A stretch of DNA of 64,000 bases, from positions 1-64,000 of the IMG/VR virus record IMGVR_UViG_3300028025_006190; one strand, written 5' to 3'. Within the stretch, counting starts at the first letter, position 1. Every line of letters begins with the position of its first letter. This document shows, piece by piece, positions 1 through 8,062 of the stretch. The notes below the pieces were generated by a model, which saw nothing but the letters and a program-made list of their open reading frames with translations, made no database searches and was not told the DNA's origin. The position numbers were made by a program, and so were the translations under genes. The stretch is from a virus.

Positions 1-2
1 GA

Positions 3-3000
3 TCTGGAGGAGGCGGAGGAACACCTCCACCGCCCCCACCACCCGGAGGAGGGGGAGGGGAGACCCCTCCCGACGGTGGCGGAGGCACGGGACCGACTGA
101 CTCCGGAACTGGCGAGGCTTCATACCGTACGGGTACCCCTGGGGACGTAAATTTTCCTGAAACCGTAATTGTCAAAGATGAGTTCACTGGTGAAGCAGAG
201 CTTTATGACTACATTGACGGTGTTGGTTACGTTGGTCGTGACTCGGGACTCGTGATTAGTGATGAAGATCTCCGTGCTGAGGCGATCTTTGGTAATGTCA
301 CCGACACAAAGAACAACGATGTCACCGTAGGAGACACAGACACAACGTCTACAGAAGATGAAGAGGCCAAAAAGAGAGCCGCAGCCGATGAAGCTAAGGC
401 CGAGGCTGAGAGACAGGCTGCAGAAGCCGAAAGAGCCGCTGAGTCAGAAAGACAGCTCGAAGAAGACCGCAAAAGGAGAGCAGAAAAACTCGAAGCGGAG
501 CGTCAGCGTAATGCCAAGCAGCTTGACATGCCTGTCGATGAGTCTAAGTACGACGTAGAGGGGTGGGAGCGACCAGACCACGATCCGAACCTTGCTCAGG
601 AGCTTGTAGATAATTCCCAAGCCGAGACAGAAAAAATTATAGAAAAGTACGGCATTACTTCACCCGAATATAGAGACCAAGACGACAGAGCAAAGGCACT
701 ACTTACTGCTGCAGGCACTATTAAGAAACTTGCGGAGGCTGTTAAGTTTGAATATCTAACCTCAAGAATCTATCGACTAGGCAACATCGAAGTTGTTTTT
801 TCGAGGGACTACACCCCCGAGGCAATCAAAAAAGTACTGGCGCAGGTAAAAGAACTTCAAGAAAAGTTCCCCATCAACAAGCCCGACGGATCAGTTACCC
901 GTATCTGGGTCCACGACGGCGATGCCAAAGATCTGGCAGGAGGTCTTACTACTGCAAATGGAGACATCATTCTCCCACTTAAGGCTAGTAACCTAAACAA
1001 CCCCGACTTCATCCCCGCACAAAGTCTCCCCTCACGGCAGAATCTGATGCCAGCATTTGTTGAGCTGGCGGACCGGGGCGAGTGGTTCAAGTACCCGCTC
1101 ACACACGAGTGGGGTCACGCTCTCGCTATGGTGCCTGGTGGTCCGTACATCTACAACAACGTTGTACAAGAATTTTATCAATTCCTCAAAGACAACCCAG
1201 ACTTTGCAGAAACTCTTGAGGGCTACGCCAAGAAAAATATTACTGAAGCAACAGCAGAAGTATTTGCTCAGTGGTACCTCCAAAATAATGGCGTCTCGGC
1301 CAGTATGGATATTCCACAAGAAGCCATTGACATCATTCTTAGCAATAAAAAGAAAGCACCCGAAGGCGCTGGAGACCTATCTACCGTTACGCTACCTGCT
1401 GGCTGGGAAATTGGCGATGAGAAAGATATAGACGTACATATCGGTGGCCTGAAGAATCTTATTAAGCTCCAGGAAGACAGGCTAGAAAACCTATCTGGTG
1501 CAGAGCCAGACGCTGTTGTCGCCATCAGTATGGATGTTGGAGAGAAGATTATCGAGCTTGAGGCAATCATCTCGACAATTGAGGACAATAAAGAGTACCT
1601 AAAACCAATAAGTGTCGTGTCATTCAGTGGCGGTCCGATCGCAAAAATAGCCCCAAGATATGGAAGATGGGAATCCAAAAAAGATGGTGTTTTGTTGCTT
1701 GTCGATTCTCGGATGTCAGTTGATCAAATCAACGAGTTCCTTCAAAATGTAGATAACTTACGTAGTAGATTTGCTTTGACTTTCATCAGACCAGAAGACT
1801 CAACCGTATTCATCACTCTCATAGATGCTAAATCACCTGCAAGTGTGGACGCAAACAAGCTCTCCCCAACAGAGGGGACAATCCCATCTATAGGAAACCC
1901 GCTTACTAGTAATCTAGTAATTTTTGCAGATGGTGCATCTACCCTTAGAGATCAACTACGCCTGTCTGCCAATGTTAGAGAAGAGAATCCCTCACATGGT
2001 GACTCTTTTGCTGCACTAAATGAGCAAGGTAAGTGGTATCTGCACGAACTTGTAACCACCTGGGCCCGGAACCTGCCAAACAATGGCAACAGAAGAACAA
2101 TCTCTTCTGACCTGATCAACTCATACATAGTACAAAACGATCTCCCATATGCAGACAAGATAAATAAGAGCATGTCTACTGCAAATGTTTTTGATGAAAT
2201 TTTTGCTGACGCATTCTTCTCTGGTGTGGTTCCCGAGTGGATGCCTAGGATCTTTAATGAAGCATCTATTGCTGCACTCACAGCAGATCACGAAACTTAT
2301 GTACAAAAATCTGTAAAAATATTGCTAAGACTTTCTAACGGTCGTACTGTCCCGAGCCCAACTTCATCCGTACTCAGTAGCAGAGCTAGAAGACTTGTTG
2401 GTGCACTCCCCGGATTTATAGATGTGAGCGAGATTATCCCACGATCCACCACATGGACTCTAGGTATTGATAGCAATGAAATCGAGAAACTCCAGAAGGC
2501 GGCAGTCGAAAGAGAACTGGAAAGATGGAAAAACTACCCAGGAAACTTTAATAGTGGTATTAACATCAATACCATTCGACGTTGGATGAATGAAGAACAT
2601 GAAAAGTTTCATAGAGAAGTAATAAAAACTAGAAACAGATATTCTAGCCCCGGCGGCTCCGTTGTCTCCTTCCCCCCAGAAACTAATCAGGCAGTCGTTG
2701 ATCGGATGCTTAATCTGATCTCGTTCTTGGAAGAAAAAATGCCTATCTCGACGGGCCAAAAAGTTGTATTTTTGAATAGAGAAAGTAAATCAGAGCTGGC
2801 CCACTCATTCTATGGCCCCACCATCGAGGCATATCAAGATGTACACATGTTTGATTCTCAATTTGTGCTCGGTAATACTCTGCCACTACTTGGAGAAACT
2901 GAAAAAACTCCCTTCCACCCGCCGTCTAACTTTGTCCTGCCACAGGACATAACAACAATAATCCATGAGTGGATACACGCAAAAGACACAGACATGCCGG

Positions 3001-6000
3001 GGTCAGCAGACTATGCCTACAGGCCACCAAGATCTAGAAGAGAAAGAGTACTTAGAGCGCAATCAAATAAGTTGCGCAAACTCCTTAATGATAATAGGGG
3101 GTGGGCGAGTAAGTACCTTCCCTCGCGATATTCAGAAAAAACATACATGGAGTTCCTCGCTGAGCTAGGTCAGCAAGTTTTTGCTGAAGACTTCTTTGGA
3201 GCACCTAGAATTAGTCGTCCGCAGGAGCTTACGGACATAATCCGTGAGATGTACTCTCCAGAGGCTCGTGCCGAGGTTGAGGCTGCTCAGGCGCAAGGCA
3301 ATTTGCCAGACCCCGACTCAGAGATGAACATGCCGGGACTTGACAGCACTGCAACTCACTACGTTGCCACAGACGGTAATTATGGGGACGCTAGGGATAT
3401 TGCAATAGTGGATGCGTCTAAGTTTACTAATGACGACTGGGAGACAGTAGAAGCAGCTGACCCAGAAGAGCGCCCCGGTGTGGCTAGCATGCTTGCTTAC
3501 ATGCTCGGCTCTACCGGTACTCCAACACACTACGTGTCTCGGGATGGGAGTTATGGAGACGCTCGCAATATTGTATTTGTTGATGCTTCCATGTTCACCG
3601 AAGGCGACTGGGAAACAATTAATGAAGTGGATCCCAACCTAAGAGGCGAAAGAGCCACACTGCTCGAACAGATGTACAACAATGGGGGCCTCCCATCACC
3701 CGACGACGAGATGAACATGCTCAACGTTGAAGATGAAGATAGTGCCGACACGAACATCTGGGAACCAGTCTGGGAAGAGGTCGGCAGTTCAGAGATCCCC
3801 ACACTTGACCGCACTAGAGGGCAGATTATAAAAGAGTACGCGTCTAAGGTTCTTGGCGAGTCTCTTGTTGAAAAGGGAATTACTCAGGAGCAGCTTGGTG
3901 AGTTCCTCTACCTCAAAGTTATGCCTACGGATGGACTAGATCTTGAGGATATCTACAGACCCCAGGAGGGTGACACAGTTGATGCTGATCTTTCTGCAGT
4001 TATTAAGGTAGATTCCGAAGGTAACTGGAAAATTGAAAAACTGAGTAGATTCCTAGATCGAAACGGTCTAGACACAGGATACGATTTCGGAGCTGTTCCT
4101 CGTGATTTTGTTGATTCCGTGATTGAGGAAAATGCAAAACCAAATGAGACACTGGCTCTCTCTGGAACACCAGACGGACTTCGAGCTCTCGCTATTGCAG
4201 CAGCATCCATTGAGCTAAAAGATTGGGCACAGATTCTTAGTGGATCTGGTCAGGCACTCAGAAAAGACATTCAGCGTGCTGTCATAGAAATGTTCCCGGG
4301 GACTCTCAATGACCCAGACCTAATTAGAGAGTTCAACAACTTTAATATGTCTGCAAAAGAGATTGACCCAGTGACGATGGCTCTTGCCGAGTCTATGTAT
4401 GACATGACCCAAGAGTTTTTCCGTAGCCGGGGCATCTCGAACGTTACTATTTATCGTGGTGCCGGGAACATCCCAGAAGATATTCTTGACAATCTTGATG
4501 ACGCTAATGGAGTTCTTGCCAACCAGCAGCTTGTCACATTCCCGATCTCTTCTTGGACCACGGATCAGGACATGGCCTGGGACTTTGCACAGAGCTCGAG
4601 CGACTCCGTTGTGATGAGACGTAACGTTCCCGTTTCTGAGATCTTTGCCATTCCACTTAACGGTGTTGGAACATACGGCGAGCAGGAGCTTGTCACACTA
4701 GGTGGCACAATCAACGCTGACATCCAGGATTCTTCTCTATTTAGTGAGAACAACTGGCCAGAAGATGTCCCGGTATCGCCAGATGCCGAGATGAATATGC
4801 CTAGCGTTGATGGCGAAGAGCCCTACACGATGTCCTCTAAGTCATTTGATCGGCTGCTCCCACCAGACAGCCTTAACGAAGATGATGATGTTAATCCATA
4901 TCTTATGGAGGTCCCTGAGGCAGAAGAACTTATTCGCACACTCAAAAGTAACCTAGAAGGAAAAACTTTTGGACGGGATGGTCTCACTGTTGGAGAAATA
5001 ACGGTAGAACCATTTGAGTCTGTTGACCGAGATGTTGATGAGCTGGTACAAGGTATTAGGTACTCTTTTGAGGTGCTACAGAACGGAGCACGTGTCGGCT
5101 ATGTTTCTGAGGAAATTTATAGATATGAAGCATTCCCCGAAAAAATATATGAATCATTTAGTGTATTCCTAGAGGCAAAAAGTACTGGATTCACCACCGA
5201 GTGGCGTAAAGCAGCAGATAAGCTACACCGCCAGCTTGGGGTAGATGTGTCTGAAATATATGCTGTGGATGATGGATCTTGGTATTGGGCAATGAACGGC
5301 TATGGGTGGGTCGGAAGCGAAGAAACTCCTAGTCAGCTAGTAACATCTACAAGCGTTATTGATGCTGTTGAACAAGAAATGGACCTAGCAGAAAAAGCTG
5401 GAAGACTCGAAGACTTTAGAGCATTAAAAGAAATTAATGATCAACTTCTTGAAATGAATGGGACTAAACCATTTAACAAGGGAGAATACGTAACTCCTAG
5501 AGATATTGCTTCTCTAGTGTCAGAGGATGGTTCTAGTCTCGGTAGAACTATTATGCTTAACACGCCCTGGAATGCCGTCCTTAATATCCAAGAGGATCTC
5601 CCAGATCCCGGTGCAGAAATGAACATGCCTGACGTTCAGGGTCAAAGCAGCGAGTCAGTTAGTAAATCAAATGCTCCCGAGCCCGCGAGTGATCGCCAGT
5701 CAAAGGATGTCGCTCCTAGAAATGATGGATCCTCAAAGAGCATCGACAAGATTGATGAAATCTACCCAGCCGATATCAAAGACCCGGCCATTCAGATGAT
5801 CTATAACGACGGTGGAGACCAGGTTTTTGGTGAAGAGTCGTTTAGACAGATCAATGAAGTATTTGGTAATCCGAGACACCCAGTAATTATCTATAAAGCT
5901 GTGTCGGACAATGTGAACTCTATTGTCAGAGGAAACTCAGTTACTCTATCTAAGTCCCTCGCTGAGCAACAAGCTAAAGATATGTTTTTTTCAGATTTAG

Positions 6001-7358
6001 ATGAAGAAGAACGGATGTACCCTTTTGGGACAAAAGTTATATCTCGACAGGTTGAAGCTAGAGATGTGTTCACAGATGGCAACTCAATCCTTAACTGGGG
6101 ATATGACCCGATTGACACGCTAGAGCTCCCCGATCAGGTGCCCGCTGAAACACCGGCTGCCGGTACAGTAGACAATTTCCAGGACGGAATCGAACGTATC
6201 TACGATCCTGCATCTGAGCTAGTCCTTGAGGGCGAGTCAGACGTCATGAATGACAGCGCAATTCTTAAGCAAAGTGTTGCTGATCGAATCAGAGACATCA
6301 TGCGTGAGAAAGGCATCACGTGGACTCAGGCACGTGAACTACTACTAAATATGGTACTTGCAGATAAATTAAATATGAGTCAAGGCTCATTTGACGACAG
6401 CTGGCCAGATTTCGAGGACTTCCTTATGGGTGTCTCCCCAGACTATGACGCACAGAATGCCCAATTTGATGATCTAAATGTAGTCACCGCCCAATGGGGA
6501 GAGCCGCAAGTTTGGTCCGTAGATGAGTACACTAGCTGGGCCAAGCGTGCATACAACCTAGATATAGACGAGCGGACTCTAGATGGTCTTAGAGATCTTA
6601 TAAAAAGAGTAGAAGCTGCCTTTAATAAACAAGAATCAGAAAATGATCAACGTATAGGAAGAACCACCACACCAAACTATCGAGGTGCCGTCTACGGAAC
6701 ACCAGAGGCGGAAGATGTTCTTTTCTCTCTGGCAACCTCTGGCCTACTATCTACCTGGGCCTACACCTCGGTAGATGGGGTGATTGCTCCGGCTATGCAA
6801 AGCATTGTTGCAGATATGTTTGGAGTCGAGAACAAAATAGAAGCAGACAATATTGACCGTGATTTTTATGATGAGTATATGGATTTTAAGAATGCAAATC
6901 TAACAACACTCACCGCAGCAATAGAAGCCATGTATGAGTCCACTCAAGAGTTCTTCCGTAGCCAAGGAATTACGCATGTACGGGCGCATCGAGGGATTCA
7001 ACTCTCCCTAGACTCAATGGAAAATGAAGATTTGACTGATTCGGATAAGAAAATACTTGAAGATATAAAACAAGCACAAGCTAATCCCGAGTCCTTTGAT
7101 TTCACACACTATCCGCTCTCGTCTTGGTCATTTGATCCAGACCAGGCAGTTAGATTTGCCAACATGGATCTGACTAAGTTTCTGAGAAGACGTGGTGTAG
7201 TCATGGTAACTATCGTCCCAATCGAAGACATTTTTTCTCTTCCCTATTTCGGCCTCGGGGCCCTAGATGAGTATGAACTTGTTCTTGTTGGAAACCAACT
7301 CAGGCTTGTCCAGATCGTAGATGTCACCCCAGACGAGTACAGAGACTACGAGAACTAA
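3..7358 (+). CDS. Giant polyvalent protein: three zincin-like and three ADP-ribosyltransferase-like domains (5' partial)
   Basis: The reading frame is open from the window edge, so the gene starts upstream. Residues here count from the GTG at 252. A Gly/Pro-rich stretch (before 120) leads into an Ala/Glu/Arg coiled coil (about 30-95). Three metallopeptidase-like domains follow with HEWGH at 285-289, a degenerate HELVT at 598-602 and HEWIH at 905-909. A duplicated THYV...GDAR module (about 1035-1140) comes next. Two complete-looking ADP-ribosyltransferase domains have R1402, S-S-W at 1433-1435 and E1477-x-E1479, and R2247, S-S-W at 2290-2292 and E2340-x-E2342. A more diverged ART-like segment (about 1880-1950) has Lys in the Arg position. 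Four P-x-x-EMNM linkers separate blocks. Known family context: polyvalent phage proteins are packaged or injected with DNA and act on host defences or host proteins. Location just before the head genes fits a virion protein. The individual targets are unknown. Confidence 0.8.
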   Translation, partial: SGGGGGTPPPPPPPGGGGGETPPDGGGGTGPTDSGTGEASYRTGTPGDVNFPETVIVKDEFTGEAELYDYIDGVGYVGRDSGLVISDEDLRAEAIFGNVTDTKNNDVTVGDTDTTSTEDEEAKKRAAADEAKAEAERQAAEAERAAESERQLEEDRKRRAEKLEAERQRNAKQLDMPVDESKYDVEGWERPDHDPNLAQELVDNSQAETEKIIEKYGITSPEYRDQDDRAKALLTAAGTIKKLAEAVKFEYLTSRIYRLGNIEVVFSRDYTPEAIKKVLAQVKELQEKFPINKPDGSVTRIWVHDGDAKDLAGGLTTANGDIILPLKASNLNNPDFIPAQSLPSRQNLMPAFVELADRGEWFKYPLTHEWGHALAMVPGGPYIYNNVVQEFYQFLKDNPDFAETLEGYAKKNITEATAEVFAQWYLQNNGVSASMDIPQEAIDIILSNKKKAPEGAGDLSTVTLPAGWEIGDEKDIDVHIGGLKNLIKLQEDRLENLSGAEPDAVVAISMDVGEKIIELEAIISTIEDNKEYLKPISVVSFSGGPIAKIAPRYGRWESKKDGVLLLVDSRMSVDQINEFLQNVDNLRSRFALTFIRPEDSTVFITLIDAKSPASVDANKLSPTEGTIPSIGNPLTSNLVIFADGASTLRDQLRLSANVREENPSHGDSFAALNEQGKWYLHELVTTWARNLPNNGNRRTISSDLINSYIVQNDLPYADKINKSMSTANVFDEIFADAFFSGVVPEWMPRIFNEASIAALTADHETYVQKSVKILLRLSNGRTVPSPTSSVLSSRARRLVGALPGFIDVSEIIPRSTTWTLGIDSNEIEKLQKAAVERELERWKNYPGNFNSGININTIRRWMNEEHEKFHREVIKTRNRYSSPGGSVVSFPPETNQAVVDRMLNLISFLEEKMPISTGQKVVFLNRESKSELAHSFYGPTIEAYQDVHMFDSQFVLGNTLPLLGETEKTPFHPPSNFVLPQDITTIIHEWIHAKDTDMPGSADYAYRPPRSRRERVLRAQSNKLRKLLNDNRGWASKYLPSRYSEKTYMEFLAELGQQVFAEDFFGAPRISRPQELTDIIREMYSPEARAEVEAAQAQGNLPDPDSEMNMPGLDSTATHYVATDGNYGDARDIAIVDASKFTNDDWETVEAADPEERPGVASMLAYMLGSTGTPTHYVSRDGSYGDARNIVFVDASMFTEGDWETINEVDPNLRGERATLLEQMYNNGGLPSPDDEMNMLNVEDEDSADTNIWEPVWEEVGSSEIPTLDRTRGQIIKEYASKVLGESLVEKGITQEQLGEFLYLKVMPTDGLDLEDIYRPQEGDTVDADLSAVIKVDSEGNWKIEKLSRFLDRNGLDTGYDFGAVPRDFVDSVIEENAKPNETLALSGTPDGLRALAIAAASIELKDWAQILSGSGQALRKDIQRAVIEMFPGTLNDPDLIREFNNFNMSAKEIDPVTMALAESMYDMTQEFFRSRGISNVTIYRGAGNIPEDILDNLDDANGVLANQQLVTFPISSWTTDQDMAWDFAQSSSDSVVMRRNVPVSEIFAIPLNGVGTYGEQELVTLGGTINADIQDSSLFSENNWPEDVPVSPDAEMNMPSVDGEEPYTMSSKSFDRLLPPDSLNEDDDVNPYLMEVPEAEELIRTLKSNLEGKTFGRDGLTVGEITVEPFESVDRDVDELVQGIRYSFEVLQNGARVGYVSEEIYRYEAFPEKIYESFSVFLEAKSTGFTTEWRKAADKLHRQLGVDVSEIYAVDDGSWYWAMNGYGWVGSEETPSQLVTSTSVIDAVEQEMDLAEKAGRLEDFRALKEINDQLLEMNGTKPFNKGEYVTPRDIASLVSEDGSSLGRTIMLNTPWNAVLNIQEDLPDPGAEMNMPDVQGQSSESVSKSNAPEPASDRQSKDVAPRNDGSSKSIDKIDEIYPADIKDPAIQMIYNDGGDQVFGEESFRQINEVFGNPRHPVIIYKAVSDNVNSIVRGNSVTLSKSLAEQQAKDMFFSDLDEEERMYPFGTKVISRQVEARDVFTDGNSILNWGYDPIDTLELPDQVPAETPAAGTVDNFQDGIERIYDPASELVLEGESDVMNDSAILKQSVADRIRDIMREKGITWTQARELLLNMVLADKLNMSQGSFDDSWPDFEDFLMGVSPDYDAQNAQFDDLNVVTAQWGEPQVWSVDEYTSWAKRAYNLDIDERTLDGLRDLIKRVEAAFNKQESENDQRIGRTTTPNYRGAVYGTPEAEDVLFSLATSGLLSTWAYTSVDGVIAPAMQSIVADMFGVENKIEADNIDRDFYDEYMDFKNANLTTLTAAIEAMYESTQEFFRSQGITHVRAHRGIQLSLDSMENEDLTDSDKKILEDIKQAQANPESFDFTHYPLSSWSFDPDQAVRFANMDLTKFLRRRGVVMVTIVPIEDIFSLPYFGLGALDEYELVLVGNQLRLVQIVDVTPDEYRDYEN

Positions 7359-7401
7359 ATATGTTGCTAGACTTATACATAACTGATTTAGGAGAACTTT
7401 A

Positions 7402-7668
7402 GTGGTTTACAATATTGACTCAGATCCAGTCAACGCCAATTGGCTACGGAGAAAGCAGCGCTGGAGTATTCCTGCGGAAAACATCGCTCAGCTTTTTGAG
7501 TATCTAGGTGTCCTCGATCAGCCACGGGAAGTTCAGTACGAAACTCTACAAAAGTTTATGGCTACAGATACATACGGACCATCCCCACTACTCCTCAAGC
7601 AGCAGGCTGACGAGTTTATTAATGGCTTTGAGCTAGAAGACGTATCACAGGAGTTGAAGGAAAAATGA
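7402..7668 (+). CDS. Small protein of unknown function
   Basis: This encodes 88 residues from a GTG start with AGGAG about 8 bases upstream. No signal peptide, membrane segment or recognised motif is visible. It is a soluble, probably helical protein with an acidic C-terminus. It sits 43 bases after the giant polyvalent protein gene and overlaps the next gene by ATGA, so the two are probably translationally coupled. Its position among head genes suggests a virion or assembly role, but that is inference only. Confidence 0.65.
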   Translation: MVYNIDSDPVNANWLRRKQRWSIPAENIAQLFEYLGVLDQPREVQYETLQKFMATDTYGPSPLLLKQQADEFINGFELEDVSQELKEK

Positions 7669-7970
7669 TCCCCGCAGAGTATTTCTATGACCCCGACGAG
7701 AACGAGGCACGGGCAGCCGAGGAGAGCACTCCGCTAAGCGAGCTCTCTGACGGCATCATCTCCATCGGTGCTGCGTATGGCATCCCTTCGCACGTGCGAG
7801 AGTTCATTCGTCGGAACATCCCCGATTCCGGGATGCCTACCGAAGAACAAATTGACCTTCAGTATGAAGGCGCACGAGAGATGTTCAATGAACGATTTAA
7901 TCAAGCAATTGGTGCTGAACTAGACCCAGAAGTTGTCAACAATGGTGAAGAAATTGATCCGGAGCAATAA
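7665..7970 (+). CDS. Small acidic protein of unknown function
   Basis: This encodes 101 residues, starts at the ATG overlapping the previous stop codon, and has AAGGA just upstream. The product is strongly acidic (many Asp/Glu, ending in DPEQ) with no membrane segment or known motif. Acidic small proteins between portal-type and protease genes are often head-assembly helpers, but nothing in the sequence proves that. It ends about 90 bases before the next gene, leaving room for a promoter. Confidence 0.65.
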   Translation: MIPAEYFYDPDENEARAAEESTPLSELSDGIISIGAAYGIPSHVREFIRRNIPDSGMPTEEQIDLQYEGAREMFNERFNQAIGAELDPEVVNNGEEIDPEQ

Positions 7971-7980
7971 ATACTCAATG

Positions 7981-8062
7981 TTATATAAAAAGGGTAAGAT
8001 AGAAAGATACAACAACACCTTTGTAGCGCCTGTTCTCATGAGTTTCGGAGACACTAAAGTCA
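7981..8062 (+). promoter_or_regulatory. Candidate promoter/leader before the head-protein gene at 8063
   Basis: An A/T-rich stretch (TATATAAAAAGGGTAAGATAG, about 7981-8000) interrupts otherwise tightly packed genes. TAAGAT could serve as a -10 box; no convincing -35 box is seen. GGAG at 8047-8050 is a somewhat distant ribosome binding site for the ATG at 8063. This is inference from base composition and position. Confidence 0.25.
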
